Of a stretch of DNA of 64,000 nucleotides, positions 20,779 through 30,648 are shown piece by piece. The notes under the pieces were generated by a model. The model ran no database searches and was not told the origin of the DNA. It saw only the letters and a program-made list of their open reading frames with translations. The translations under genes were made by a program, and so were the position numbers. Origin of the DNA: Cruorifilaria tuberocauda (taxonomy: Eukaryota > Nematoda > Chromadorea > Rhabditida > Onchocercidae); contig JABVXU010000040.1 in NCBI GenBank assembly GCA_013365365.1, forward strand, positions 186,001 through 250,000. Direction: 5' to 3'. Position 1 is the stretch's first letter. The number at the start of each line of letters is the position of its first letter.

Positions 20779-21645
20779 ATGAAAAGTTTTTGCGCAAAGG
20801 CTCCTGCAAAGATTAACCTTTTTTTGCATGTTGTTGAAAGGAAAGAAATAGGGTATCATTTAGTTGAAGGCTTATCTGTTTTTGCTAATCTTTCCAATTT
20901 TTTAGAGATAAAGGTAGGGGAAAAGGGTTTCAGATATGATAACTCTATAGTTGAATTTGTGAATTCTGAACTCAAGATAAGTAACAGATACAATACAGTA
21001 ATGAGAGCAGTTAATTTATTACTCAGGTATGCTCCTATACGTACTAAAGTTATTATAAAAGTTGTAAAAAATGTACCTACTGCTGCAGGTTTAGGAAGTG
21101 GTTCCTCAGATGCTGGAGCAGTGATACGTACACTAGGGAAATTATGGCAAATTGACAGATCTATCTTAAATGAAATAGCTGTAAGTGTTGGTGCTGATGT
21201 TTCTGCAAGTATAGATAATAAGCCGGTTTTAGTCAGAGGTATTGGCGAAGAATTATACCCAATAAAAAAATTTTCTTTTCCAAGAAATGTGGTGCTTGTA
21301 AAACCAAAAAAAAAGTTCTTAAGCACACCAGAAGTGTTCTCGAAGTATAAGGGAAATTTTTCTAGACCAATTGAATGGAGTGATAATGCCGAAAAAGATA
21401 TTTTAAAACTTCTTAAAGAAACTAGGAATGATCTTCAAGAGATAGCAGTGAGTCTTGTACCTGAAATTAAGGATGTGATATTAGCATTAGAGTCACAGAG
21501 AGGTTCTGTACTATCTCGCATGTCTGGTAGTGGTGTAGCATGTTTTGGAGTATTTGATAGTGAGAAAAATGCAAAAGCTGCTGCTGTAAATATCAGAGAA
21601 AAGCAGCCAGAATGGTGGGTGTGCGGCACTCAATTGATAATTTAA
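20779..21645 (+). CDS. ispE: 4-diphosphocytidyl-2-C-methyl-D-erythritol kinase
   Basis: 288 residues. The GHMP-kinase features are the start KAPAKINLFLHV, the ATP-binding PTAAGLGSGSSDAGA (about 99-113), and the late glycine motif MSGSGVACFG. IspE phosphorylates CDP-methylerythritol in the MEP isoprenoid pathway, which also uses Dxr encoded at 26.3-27.4 kb. It heads a tight plus-strand run: the next gene starts 3 bp after its stop. Confidence 0.95.
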   Translation: MKSFCAKAPAKINLFLHVVERKEIGYHLVEGLSVFANLSNFLEIKVGEKGFRYDNSIVEFVNSELKISNRYNTVMRAVNLLLRYAPIRTKVIIKVVKNVPTAAGLGSGSSDAGAVIRTLGKLWQIDRSILNEIAVSVGADVSASIDNKPVLVRGIGEELYPIKKFSFPRNVVLVKPKKKFLSTPEVFSKYKGNFSRPIEWSDNAEKDILKLLKETRNDLQEIAVSLVPEIKDVILALESQRGSVLSRMSGSGVACFGVFDSEKNAKAAAVNIREKQPEWWVCGTQLII

Positions 21646-21648
21646 CTT

Positions 21649-22017
21649 ATGAATATAATCCCCTTAACTTCTCAGAAAAAAAACTTTATATACAGCTATG
21701 AAAAAGGAAAATTTTTAGTAGACAATAAGGAATATTATAGCTCAATTATAGTCTTTCCTGAAAAGGTGATTGAACTCAGAAAAAATGATATAAATAGTAA
21801 GGAATACTTTAAATCTTTTTTGACAGAGGAGATAGAAATTCTGCTAATAGGCACTGGTAAAACACGTAAAATGACGAATCCTTTTGTCAGTCTATACCTT
21901 ATAATGGAGCAAATGAGTTTAAATTTTGAATTTATGGCAACTGATGCAGCATGTAGAACACATAATGTTCTAATATCTGAAGGCAGATTTGTTGTTACTT
22001 ACTTAGAGATAATGTAG
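21649..22017 (+). CDS. Mth938-like (DUF498) domain protein
   Basis: 122 residues. The segments EEIEILLIGTGKT and FEFMATDAACRTHNVLISEG match the Mth938/DUF498 pattern, which also includes the mitochondrial assembly factor NDUFAF3. In alphaproteobacteria this protein often sits by secretion or translocase genes; its biochemical function is not settled. Here it is 3 bp after ispE and 1 bp before znuB, so the three form one transcript unit. Confidence 0.85.
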   Translation: MNIIPLTSQKKNFIYSYEKGKFLVDNKEYYSSIIVFPEKVIELRKNDINSKEYFKSFLTEEIEILLIGTGKTRKMTNPFVSLYLIMEQMSLNFEFMATDAACRTHNVLISEGRFVVTYLEIM

Positions 22018-22018
22018 T

Positions 22019-22828
22019 ATGCTTGAAATATTTACGCAGGGCTTTTTTATTAACAGCCTGGTTGCAGTGGTTATAATTAGCCTAGTGACAGGTACATTAG
22101 GATCATTCATGATATGGCAAAGATTGTCATATTTGGGTGACAGTTTGTCACATTCCTCATTACTTGGTATTGCGCTTGCTCTAATCTTCAAAATTAGCCC
22201 TTCAATCAGTATAATGCTTATAGCAATTGCTTTTGCAATACTACTTTCTCTTAATTTTAATAGATTATATTCTGTTGATGCAATATTAAATATTGTCACC
22301 AACGTAGTTTTATCGTCAAGTTTAATATTGATGTCCTTTATCCCATCGAGTAATAGTAGCATTATCAGCTCTCTATTTGGTGATATATTAACACTAGAAC
22401 AGAGTGATATAGTATTAATTTTTCTAATTTCGCTAATAGTTATTCTTATACTGATATTTAGGTGGCGCTACTGGCTAGTAATTTCAATTAATCAAGATTT
22501 GGCAATAGTTGAGAAAGTGAACGTGAGTTTAATAAGGCTAGAATTCTTAATTACTCTTGCCATATTCATAGCAGTATCTGCCCAACTGATAGGAATATTA
22601 CTTATCTCTGCATTTTTACTGATACCAGCTTCATCTGCAAGGCTTATTTCAAAGACTCCAATACAAATGATTGTTACTGCAACGGGTTTTTCTGTGATCT
22701 CTGGAGTATCTGGTCTAATGCTATCTGCAAGTTTTGATTTATTAACAGGACCTACAATTATACTTGTTGCAGCTGCATACTTAATTGTTGCTTATTTTAT
22801 GAGGTTAATATTAAATAAATTAGCTTAA
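22019..22828 (+). CDS. znuB: Zinc/manganese ABC transporter permease (ZnuB family)
   Basis: 269 residues with seven or more hydrophobic segments, typical of ABC-3 family permeases. It opens with an FFINSLVAVVIISLVTGTLG helix, then WQRLSYLGDSLSHSSLLGIA, the family's conserved GDSLSHS loop that couples to the ATPase. It ends with TGPTIILVAAAYLIV. It would import zinc with ZnuA and ZnuC, which are encoded elsewhere. It starts one base after the previous stop. Confidence 0.9.
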   Translation: MLEIFTQGFFINSLVAVVIISLVTGTLGSFMIWQRLSYLGDSLSHSSLLGIALALIFKISPSISIMLIAIAFAILLSLNFNRLYSVDAILNIVTNVVLSSSLILMSFIPSSNSSIISSLFGDILTLEQSDIVLIFLISLIVILILIFRWRYWLVISINQDLAIVEKVNVSLIRLEFLITLAIFIAVSAQLIGILLISAFLLIPASSARLISKTPIQMIVTATGFSVISGVSGLMLSASFDLLTGPTIILVAAAYLIVAYFMRLILNKLA

Positions 22829-23123
22829 CTCATTTAAGTGATTACTTGCCTAGTACTGTTTTATTTGGCAATTAAAATCGCTTTATGGTAGGCAACTTTA
22901 TTACTTACATATGAATTATAATGACTGATCTGTAAAAAGGATTTTTTTTGAACATGCATTTAAACTTGTAAAAAGATTTTATTAATAAGTATATTCTAGG
23001 GAAATAGATTAATCTTGTGCAAATGGAACATATCAAGTAATGTATATAATGACACGTAAGAGATTTTAAAATCTTTAGATACTTCTATATAATCAAATAA
23101 AAATATGCTATTATATAAAAGAT

Positions 23124-24131
23124 ATGAAGATTACACCATCCAAAATTGAAAAATTTTTAGAGAAACCTGATGCTTTAAAGGGTATATTAATTTATGGAAG
23201 TGATAATGATAAAGTAGATTTTTTTGCTAAAAAAGTGATTGCTAGTTTATGTGAGTATTCAGTTCAGGTGATGGACTTTGTGACAGTAGATAAATTTCCT
23301 GGTTTGCTGTTTTCTGAGCTAGTAAATATTTCGATTTTTACTAATAAAAAGTTGATTAAGCTGATAAACGTAAGTGGGAGAATATCTAAAGGATTGAAAA
23401 ATGTGCTTGATAATAATACAAATGGCAATTATATAGTAATGATAGCAAATGAACTTCCGTATAATTCTACAACTAAAAGTTATACAGAAAGCTCAAAAAT
23501 TTTTGGTGTAATTTCCTGCTATAAGAATAATAGTAGTGATTCTTGTGATGTGATATCAAATTACTTGAAGCAAAATGGTATATGGTATACAAATGAAATA
23601 ATCTATCATTTGCAATCTTATTTTAATTATAGTAAGTTGCCTATATATTCTGAACTTGAGAAGTTGGTTTTATACCTTGGAGAAAAAAAAGATCTTAAAC
23701 TTACTGATGTAAAACTGTGTTTTCCTACCTCTGATAATGATTACGTTACACTTGATAACTTGTACTCTGCTATAGTATATAAAAATACGAGACAATTTAT
23801 CAAGATTTCTGATATATTAATATCACAAGAAAACTTTTCACCAATAGCACTAATTCGTATTACATTAAACTACTTCCTACATCTTGAAAATGTTCTACTG
23901 CTAGTACAAGGAGGAATGAATGAACAGGCCGCAATTAACCAGCTAGTTCCTCCGTTGTTCTTTAAGCAACTGCAAAGTTTTAAATGTCATCTAAAAATTT
24001 TTCGGCTTTCAGAGCTTAAAAAATTGATAGAAAAGTTAATAAGCTTGGAGATTTTCTGTAAAGCAACTGATCTAGATCATAAAATGGTTTTTCAACATGA
24101 ACTGCAGCAGATGACTGGTGTTGAAATTTAA
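23124..24131 (+). CDS. holA: DNA polymerase III delta subunit
   Basis: 335 residues. The start MKITPSKIEKFLEKPDALKGILIYGSDNDKV is the HolA opening in alphaproteobacteria: the G-x-D that replaces a functional P-loop. The body is low in identity but has the expected helical collar segment (ALIRITLNYFLHLENVLLLV) and terminal helices. Delta opens the beta clamp during loading. Although divergent and Asn/Lys-rich, the frame is complete. Confidence 0.85.
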   Translation: MKITPSKIEKFLEKPDALKGILIYGSDNDKVDFFAKKVIASLCEYSVQVMDFVTVDKFPGLLFSELVNISIFTNKKLIKLINVSGRISKGLKNVLDNNTNGNYIVMIANELPYNSTTKSYTESSKIFGVISCYKNNSSDSCDVISNYLKQNGIWYTNEIIYHLQSYFNYSKLPIYSELEKLVLYLGEKKDLKLTDVKLCFPTSDNDYVTLDNLYSAIVYKNTRQFIKISDILISQENFSPIALIRITLNYFLHLENVLLLVQGGMNEQAAINQLVPPLFFKQLQSFKCHLKIFRLSELKKLIEKLISLEIFCKATDLDHKMVFQHELQQMTGVEI

Positions 24132-24722
24132 TTTTTCTACAATCTTATTACAGGTTGCTATATTCATTCTTCGTAAAGATAATGCTCTACACTTACCATT
24201 TTATCTATGTTTTTCTAATATGATATGGTTATACTTAACTATGTAAAACCAAGATACGTCTGACGTTTTGGAAAATTTAACAACTCGAAATTAGCTATTG
24301 AAGTTAATAAATTTAAGGACTTACTCAAGTATTAGTAATTAGTCTCATATATTTTATGAATATTTAAGAAATAGGTCTATTTGCTAAATCAATGTGGGCA
24401 ATAGAAGATTATCATATGTTCTTATGTTCTTGCAATTTTTTTTTGATGTAAAGTAAAATATGCTTACATGTCTAGCTTTTTTAAGTAGAGTAAAAATAAT
24501 AAGGAATGTGTTGCTTAATTTTTGTTGCTTTCTATCCTAGAGAAGATATAGCTTTACTTCATGGTTTATATTTCTTTAAATGCCTTCCATGGGCTAAATT
24601 TTATCTTAGTAGAGTAAGAGTGTTATATGAAAAAATATTAATACTAGTTTTAAATTATTAGAGATCTAGCTGTAGCTCGATAGTAGCAAAATTCAAAAGA
24701 AATGTTCAATATAGAAAACTTT
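24132..24722. other. Spacer between holA and dapB, no gene seen
   Basis: About 590 bp, AT-rich, with no frame of coding quality. It probably contains decayed sequence and the dapB promoter. Confidence 0.45.
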
Positions 24723-25517
24723 ATGAAAATTAGAATTGGAGTAATAGGTTGCTTAGGAAGAATGGGGAAAAAGATACTCAGCGAATTAATTACAAATGCC
24801 AGAGTAGAGATAGTTGGTGCTGTTACTAGACTTAACAGCAGATATATAGGTTTAGATATTGGCCAAATCATAGGTCACAGCTCTACTTTAGGAATCCAGG
24901 TTACAAGTTCTATTAGTGATGTGTTTGAGTTATCTGATGTTATAATAGATTTCACGAATAAAGAATGTATGTTAGCATGTCTTAAAGCAGCTGTAAAATT
25001 TAAAACACCACTAGTTAGTGGAACAACCGGAGCAGAAGATATCTCTTTAAGAGAGTATGCTGCTGAAGTTCCAATATTATGGTCAGCAAACATGAGTGTT
25101 GGAATTAATGTATTACTGAAATTGGTAAAAAAAGCTGCTGGTCTTTTAGATAGTGAATACGACGCTGAAATTTGGGAAATGCACCATAAGTTTAAAAAAG
25201 ATTCTCCATCTGGAACAGCTATAGAACTTGGAAGAGCAATTGCTAATGCTTCGAAAAGAGACTTCCAACTCAATCAACATTTACTTAATAGTTCAAATGT
25301 AAGAGGAAAAGGTAAGATAGGTTTCGCAGTATCTCGTGGAGGTGGAGTGATAGGAGATCATAGTGTAATGTTTGTTAATTCTGATGAACGGATAGAAATA
25401 AATCATAAAGCAATTGATCGAACAGCATTTGCTAAAGGTGCTGTGCGAGCGGCAATATGGCTATATGAAAACAAGAGAGAAGCTCCAGGGCTCTATTCGA
25501 TGCAGAGTGTAATATGA
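24723..25517 (+). CDS. dapB: 4-hydroxy-tetrahydrodipicolinate reductase
   Basis: 264 residues from the ATG at 24723 (MKIRIGVIGCLGRMGKKI). An in-frame ATG 21 bases earlier is possible but adds residues outside the family start. The NAD(P)-binding glycine motif is GCLGRMGKKI, and the catalytic segment is EMHHKFKKDSPSGTA with the conserved His pair and Lys. DapB makes tetrahydrodipicolinate on the way to meso-DAP and lysine, the substrate used by MurE. Its last codons overlap pstB by 4 bp (ATGA). Confidence 0.95.
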   Translation: MKIRIGVIGCLGRMGKKILSELITNARVEIVGAVTRLNSRYIGLDIGQIIGHSSTLGIQVTSSISDVFELSDVIIDFTNKECMLACLKAAVKFKTPLVSGTTGAEDISLREYAAEVPILWSANMSVGINVLLKLVKKAAGLLDSEYDAEIWEMHHKFKKDSPSGTAIELGRAIANASKRDFQLNQHLLNSSNVRGKGKIGFAVSRGGGVIGDHSVMFVNSDERIEINHKAIDRTAFAKGAVRAAIWLYENKREAPGLYSMQSVI

Positions 25518-26272
25518 GCGATATACGTGCTTCCATTAAGAGTTTGGACCTGTGGTATGGCTCTAAGCAGGTTCTGTTTGATATAAGCCTTGATATTCGG
25601 AAAAGAAAAGTTACTACTTTTATTGGTCCATCTGGGTGTGGTAAATCAACATTCTTACGTTGTTTTAACCGTATGAATGATTATGTACCTGGATGCAAAG
25701 TTATTGGTGAGTTGATTATTGATGGACTTGGTAATATATACTCACGCGATATGGATGTTGTGCTGCTCAGAGCAAAAGTCGGCATGGTATTTCAAAAGCC
25801 AAATCCTTTTCCAAAGTCAATATATGATAATGTTGCCTATGGGCCTAAGTTGCAAGGTACAGTAAAGAATAAAGGTAAATTAGATGAAATAGTAGAAAAT
25901 AGTTTAATCAAGGTTGGTTTATGGAAAGAATTGAAAGATAGATTGCGGGATAGTGCATTAGATCTATCTGGCGGTCAACAGCAAAGGTTGTGCATCGCAC
26001 GCGCAATTGCAGTAAAACCAACCATTTTACTAATGGATGAACCATGTTCTGCACTTGATCCAATGGCAACTAATGCAATTGAAAATCTTATACAAGAATT
26101 GAAATTGAAATTTACTATAATTATAGTAACTCATTCGATGAAGCAAGCTAAAAAGCTATCTGATAGTGTAATTTTCTTCCACAATGGTAAGGTTATTGAA
26201 TCTGGAAACGTTCAAGAAGTATTTGAAAATGCTAACTCTTCTTTGACAAAAGAATATATTTTAGATCATTGA
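25514..26272 (+). CDS. pstB: Phosphate ABC transporter ATP-binding protein PstB
   Basis: 252 residues. Walker A is GPSGCGKST, the signature is LSGGQQQRLCIARAIA, and Walker B is LLMDEPCSALDP. The segment MVFQKPNPFPKSIYDNVAYG is diagnostic for PstB. It would energise the PstAC channel for phosphate uptake. The other pst genes are absent here, as is usual for the scattered pst genes in Wolbachia. It overlaps dapB by ATGA and converges on dxr 6 bp away. Confidence 0.93.
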   Translation: MSDIRASIKSLDLWYGSKQVLFDISLDIRKRKVTTFIGPSGCGKSTFLRCFNRMNDYVPGCKVIGELIIDGLGNIYSRDMDVVLLRAKVGMVFQKPNPFPKSIYDNVAYGPKLQGTVKNKGKLDEIVENSLIKVGLWKELKDRLRDSALDLSGGQQQRLCIARAIAVKPTILLMDEPCSALDPMATNAIENLIQELKLKFTIIIVTHSMKQAKKLSDSVIFFHNGKVIESGNVQEVFENANSSLTKEYILDH

Positions 26273-26278
26273 ATCTAA

Positions 26279-27448
26279 CTATGGCGTAATAGTTTTAGAT
26301 GAGATAATTCCTTTAGCAAGGATACGGCTTTCACGGTCAATATCTATTATATCAGGAAGTGAATTAATGTTGATATAATTATTAAAATTTTCTATTGTCA
26401 ATTCTACTACTTTTACTATCCCCAAAAAACTGATACGTGACCTCAAAAACTCATTTACAGCTACTTCATTTGCAGCATTGAGCACAATGCTATTTGTGTG
26501 TGGCAGAGAGGAATTTAATACTTCCATGCTAAGCTTTAGGGCAGGAAAACGCTTGTAATCAGGCTCTTGAAATGTCATTTTTTTTTGTTTGGTTAAATCT
26601 AATTTATAGCCTGAAATTGACCTTTCTGGCCAAGATAGAGCATATGAAATAGGAACTGCCATATCAGCTTCTGCAAGTACAGCAAAATTGAAACCATCTT
26701 GATAAACTACAACTCCATGTATTATCGATTCAGGGTGCACTACTGCTTCAACTTTATTAGGGTTGATATTAAATAAGCTATGTGCTTCTATTATTTCTAG
26801 GGTTTTATTCATCATCGTTGCACTATCAATTGAAATCTTCTTTCCCATATTCCAAATAGGATGACTTAGTGCTTGGTCTACTATAACATTTCTTAATTGT
26901 TCAAAGCTATAATTTAAAAATGGTCCACCAGAAGCAGTGAGTATAATTTTTTCCACGTATTTATTTCCATTTTGCAGAACTTGAAAAATTGCATTGTGTT
27001 CAGAGTCAATAGGAATTATCTGTACATTTTTTTCTTTAGCTTTCTTAAATAGTAATTTTCCACCACAAATAATACTTTCTTTGTTTGCTAGTGCAATAAC
27101 TTTAGTGCCACTTTCTATTATATGCATAACTGGCTCAAGACCTGCAATGCCAGTTATTGCAACAACTGAGAGATCAGTGGGTAAAGAAGCAACATTTATT
27201 AAACCTTCAGTACCAGCTTCTACCTTAATACCTGTACCAAGTAAGCTTTCTTTTAAATTCATGTAAAACATCTTATCAGAAATAGCTACATATTTTGCGC
27301 CCAGAGATCTTGCTTGGTGTGCTAGTAGAGCAAAATTTGAATGTGTACTAAGTACTTCTACTTGATATTTCTCTCTTTCTTTTAAAAGAAGATCTACAGT
27401 TTTTTTTCCAATACTTCCAGTTGACCCTAAAATTGAAACCTTTTTCAC
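26279..27448 (-). CDS. dxr: 1-deoxy-D-xylulose 5-phosphate reductoisomerase
   Basis: 389 residues. The NADPH motif GSTGSIGKKT is at the N-terminus. Active-site and metal-binding segments are present: ANKESIICGG, PIDSEHNAIFQ, ASGGPF and the MNKTLEIIEAH loop. It catalyses the committed step of the MEP pathway and so works upstream of IspE (20.8 kb). The intact gene fits the known retention of this pathway in Wolbachia. Confidence 0.96.
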   Translation of the reverse strand: MKKVSILGSTGSIGKKTVDLLLKEREKYQVEVLSTHSNFALLAHQARSLGAKYVAISDKMFYMNLKESLLGTGIKVEAGTEGLINVASLPTDLSVVAITGIAGLEPVMHIIESGTKVIALANKESIICGGKLLFKKAKEKNVQIIPIDSEHNAIFQVLQNGNKYVEKIILTASGGPFLNYSFEQLRNVIVDQALSHPIWNMGKKISIDSATMMNKTLEIIEAHSLFNINPNKVEAVVHPESIIHGVVVYQDGFNFAVLAEADMAVPISYALSWPERSISGYKLDLTKQKKMTFQEPDYKRFPALKLSMEVLNSSLPHTNSIVLNAANEVAVNEFLRSRISFLGIVKVVELTIENFNNYININSLPDIIDIDRESRILAKGIISSKTITP

Positions 27449-27524
27449 TAGAATGAACTCAGTTAATTGAGATAAGTTGAAGGAAAATATTACTCCTCAA
27501 GTGTTATTTTATAATTTCCAGGTA

Positions 27525-28028
27525 TCAAAGCTCATGCACGTAGTCATTACTAACATGAGGTGAATGACTTGGCGAAAAAAAACTATCATAGTGATTACCT
27601 AAATCATGTATGTCATGTAAGCCATCAATGTTATGAGCTATTTCATTGTTAAAATTTGGGTAATCATCTAGATGAAGGTTTTTATCACTACAGCTCATAT
27701 CTATTCCTTCTGAAGCCATATCATCACAACTTCTGTCTTCATGTGAAAAATATTCTGCAAGACCTTCAAGACATTTTATGCCAAACATATTACCTTGCTT
27801 CCCTAACAATGTTACTAGGCTACTACCGCTCACTAAGCCTTCAAATACGTTACTATAGGAAGAAATTGCTCCTTCGTGAAAGCTGAATAGCCACTTTATT
27901 CCATCCATAATCGTTGCGATAGAGTCACTGTGACCGAGACCGAAACCACTCTTCCCCCCTTGATATTCTTGATGCTGTTGTTGAGCTTGCCACTCTGCAA
28001 TATTTGGACCTTGAGCTTCACCACTCAT
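27525..28028 (-). CDS. Small hydrophilic protein of unknown function
   Basis: 167 residues, not recognised. It starts MSGEAQGPNIAEWQAQQQHQ with a Gln-rich N-terminus, has a mixed middle segment (SYSNVFEGLVSGSSLVTLLG), and the last third is very rich in His, Asp, Ser and Asn (HNIDGLHDIHDLGNHYDSFF). There is no signal peptide or clear membrane helix. It stands alone between dxr and hemJ on the same strand. The composition suggests a lineage-restricted, possibly metal-binding or secreted protein; that is only inference. Confidence 0.65.
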   Translation of the reverse strand: MSGEAQGPNIAEWQAQQQHQEYQGGKSGFGLGHSDSIATIMDGIKWLFSFHEGAISSYSNVFEGLVSGSSLVTLLGKQGNMFGIKCLEGLAEYFSHEDRSCDDMASEGIDMSCSDKNLHLDDYPNFNNEIAHNIDGLHDIHDLGNHYDSFFSPSHSPHVSNDYVHEL

Positions 28029-28123
28029 AAGCTTTTACTCTGAACCATTGAACATATATAAATTTTACTACGAACATTAAAAAGTGTCAATAAAACTCTC
28101 GAATACCATTTCTGAATGAAGTT

Positions 28124-28555
28124 TCACCGAAAAGGTTTTACGATAACTGTAATAATTATAATTATCATTAATATCGTAACTGTCTCGTTTAAGATACGGA
28201 AATAAACATGAGCTTTTTTGTTTAAACCCATTGCAAAACTTTTTCTATGTTTTGCGAGTAATATATGAATAGTAAACATAAAGAGTAGTGCTAACACTTT
28301 CACATGAAACCATCCTTCATGGTAAGACTCTCTTATAATCATAAGTGTAACACCAAAAACTAGTGAAGAAAGCATTGCAGGATTTACAATACATTTAAGT
28401 AGTCTTTTCTCCATTATTTGAAGTAAGCTGTCACTCTCTGAACCTAGCTTTACAGTTGTGTGATAGACATAAAGCCTAGGCAAGTAAAGCATACCTGCCA
28501 TCCACATAATGACAGAAATAACATGAAATGCCTCAAGCCATCGGTAATAATCCAT
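28124..28555 (-). CDS. hemJ: Protoporphyrinogen oxidase HemJ
   Basis: 143 residues, four hydrophobic helices. The start YRWLEAFHVISVIMWMAGMLYLPRL carries the conserved His that marks HemJ, and GWFHVKVLALLFMFTIHILL contains the second conserved His-x-Lys region. HemJ oxidises protoporphyrinogen IX to protoporphyrin IX in bacteria without HemG/HemY. Haem synthesis in filarial Wolbachia is of interest because the nematode host lacks the pathway (established knowledge). It is divergent from pdhA, with 54 bp between their starts. Confidence 0.9.
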   Translation of the reverse strand: MDYYRWLEAFHVISVIMWMAGMLYLPRLYVYHTTVKLGSESDSLLQIMEKRLLKCIVNPAMLSSLVFGVTLMIIRESYHEGWFHVKVLALLFMFTIHILLAKHRKSFAMGLNKKAHVYFRILNETVTILMIIIIITVIVKPFR

Positions 28556-28609
28556 TATAAAATGTTAAAATTTCTGATATCATCTAAGTTTAATAAAAAA
28601 GAAATTGAT

Positions 28610-29602
28610 ATGAAAGCAGAAAGTTTCACTAAAGACCAGGTGATTGAGTTCTATAGAAAAATGCTACTAATACGTAAATTTGAGGAGAAGGCAGGGCAAT
28701 TATATGGGATGGGATTAATAGGCGGGTTTTGTCACTTATCAATAGGGCAAGAAGCAGTTGTGACTGGAACTCATGCTGCATCAAAGCCCGGAGATGCTTT
28801 TATTACAAGTTATAGAGACCACGGCTTAATGCTTGCATGTGGTTCTGATCCGAATATTGTGATGGCAGAACTGACAGGCAAAAAAACAGGATGCTCAAAA
28901 GGCAAGGGTGGGTCAATGCATATATTTGATATTGAAAAAAAATTCTTTGGTGGACATGGAATAGTTGGTGCACAGGTTCCGATTGGTACTGGAATAGCAT
29001 TTGCTAACAAGTATAAGAAAGAAAACAACGTAGTGTTTACGTATTTTGGTGATGGTGCTACAAACCAGGGACAAGTATATGAATCTTTTAATATGGCATC
29101 TTTGTGGCAATTGCCTGTAATTTATATTATAGAAAATAACGGATATGCAATGGGGACCTCTGTGCAGAGATCGACTTTAGTGACTGATCTATATAGAAGA
29201 GGAGAGAGTTTTGGTATTCCTGGAAAGCAAGTTGACGGAATGGATTGCTTTTCTGTTTATGAGGTAACATCTGAAGCAGCTAAGTATGTACGCAGCGGTA
29301 AAGGGCCCATTTTGCTTGAAATGAAGACGTATCGATATCGTGGCCATTCAATGTCAGATCCTGCTACTTACCGCTCGAAAGAAAAAATTGAAAATATAAA
29401 ACAAAATTACGATCCTATAAGCACTTTAAGGAAACATATGATAGATAGTAAGATTGTTTCAGAGGAAGGGTGTAAAGTAATTGATAATGAAATACGTGAT
29501 TTAGTGAAAAAATCTGAAGATTTTGCAAAAAATAGTAAAGAACCAGATATTGATGAATTGTGTATTGACGTTTACAAGTCAAGTAACCACTCACTGTGGT
29601 GA
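28610..29602 (+). CDS. pdhA: Pyruvate dehydrogenase E1 component, alpha subunit
   Basis: 330 residues from the ATG at 28610 (MKAESFTKDQVIEFYRKMLL). The frame runs 50 codons further up, overlapping hemJ, but those residues are unrelated. The thiamine-diphosphate motif GDGATNQG ... ENNGYAMGT is intact, as is the regulatory-loop region YRYRGHSMSDPATYRS. With the beta subunit (encoded elsewhere) it decarboxylates pyruvate, which fits the view that Wolbachia runs on pyruvate and amino acids. Confidence 0.96.
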   Translation: MKAESFTKDQVIEFYRKMLLIRKFEEKAGQLYGMGLIGGFCHLSIGQEAVVTGTHAASKPGDAFITSYRDHGLMLACGSDPNIVMAELTGKKTGCSKGKGGSMHIFDIEKKFFGGHGIVGAQVPIGTGIAFANKYKKENNVVFTYFGDGATNQGQVYESFNMASLWQLPVIYIIENNGYAMGTSVQRSTLVTDLYRRGESFGIPGKQVDGMDCFSVYEVTSEAAKYVRSGKGPILLEMKTYRYRGHSMSDPATYRSKEKIENIKQNYDPISTLRKHMIDSKIVSEEGCKVIDNEIRDLVKKSEDFAKNSKEPDIDELCIDVYKSSNHSLW

Positions 29603-29715
29603 GTTAATGATGTTTTATAACGGGACGGGATTCATTTCCTCCCTATGCTTGATTTGTGTTATATTCATTATATATTTCTATGTTCTGCTTTTACACTATC
29701 TAGATAAATGTTTTT

Positions 29716-30648
29716 TCATCCTTCAAAAGGATGATGTAATGCTCTGATAGACTTTTCAAAGTGTTCAGGGCAAAGGGCAGTAATGGTGATTTTTTTATTA
29801 CTTGGCAGTTTTAAGGACAAAGAATATGAATGTAGGTGAATTTTATTGACTGCTCCATCAACAAAAGCTCTTTTACCACCGTATTTACCATCACCAAGAA
29901 TAGGACAATTTATATGAGCTAGATGTGCTCTTAATTGATGAGTCCTACCAGTAATTGGTTGTAATTTTACATAAGCAACATTCCTTCCTAGTCTTGCTAT
30001 AATTGAAAAGTGTGTAACAGCATTCTGTGGTGAATTTTTGTCGACAACCATTTTTTCTTGGCCTGAAATATACTTTTTTACCAATGGAAGATCTATTGTC
30101 CCTTTATCCATACTAGGCATACCAGAAGTTAGTGCTAAATAAATCTTTTTTATTCTTCGTCCTTTAAATTCTTCCATAAGAAACCTTGCAACATTAGTAT
30201 TACGCGCAAATATCATTACTCCACTTGTATCTTTATCTAACCTATGTACAATTTTTAATGTTTCTCCTTCTCTGATTTGATCAAGTAAATCACTAATACT
30301 AATTTTTGTCTTTACACTACCCTGAATAATTACTCCCACAGGTTTGTTTATAGCCAGTATATATTCATCTTCATATAATATGTTGTCTTTCAGTATATTT
30401 ACTAACTCTTGGTTATGTTTAGTATTGAAATTAGTCCTTTTTATATAATTAAAGTACTTTATTGTTATGACCTGCCCAGAGTATACTCTATCACTTGACT
30501 TTGCTTTATAATTGTCAACCTTGATCAGTCTTCTCCTTAAAGATTTTTCAATCATAGACTGCTTTAGGTCTGGGAAAATTCTTCTTATGTACTTATCTAG
30601 CCTAACGTTATCATCTTCTATCGGTATAGTTTTAGTACTTCGAGACAT
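29716..30648 (-). CDS. RluC/RluD-family 23S rRNA pseudouridine synthase
   Basis: 310 residues. An N-terminal S4 RNA-binding domain (about 10-75, DNVRLDKYIRRIFPDLKQSM) precedes the catalytic domain with HRLDKDTSGVMIFA, whose Asp is the nucleophile. Later motifs are LQPITGRTHQLRAHLAHI and PILGDGKYG. Whether it modifies the RluC or RluD sites cannot be read from the sequence. Confidence 0.9.
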   Translation of the reverse strand: MSRSTKTIPIEDDNVRLDKYIRRIFPDLKQSMIEKSLRRRLIKVDNYKAKSSDRVYSGQVITIKYFNYIKRTNFNTKHNQELVNILKDNILYEDEYILAINKPVGVIIQGSVKTKISISDLLDQIREGETLKIVHRLDKDTSGVMIFARNTNVARFLMEEFKGRRIKKIYLALTSGMPSMDKGTIDLPLVKKYISGQEKMVVDKNSPQNAVTHFSIIARLGRNVAYVKLQPITGRTHQLRAHLAHINCPILGDGKYGGKRAFVDGAVNKIHLHSYSLSLKLPSNKKITITALCPEHFEKSIRALHHPFEG

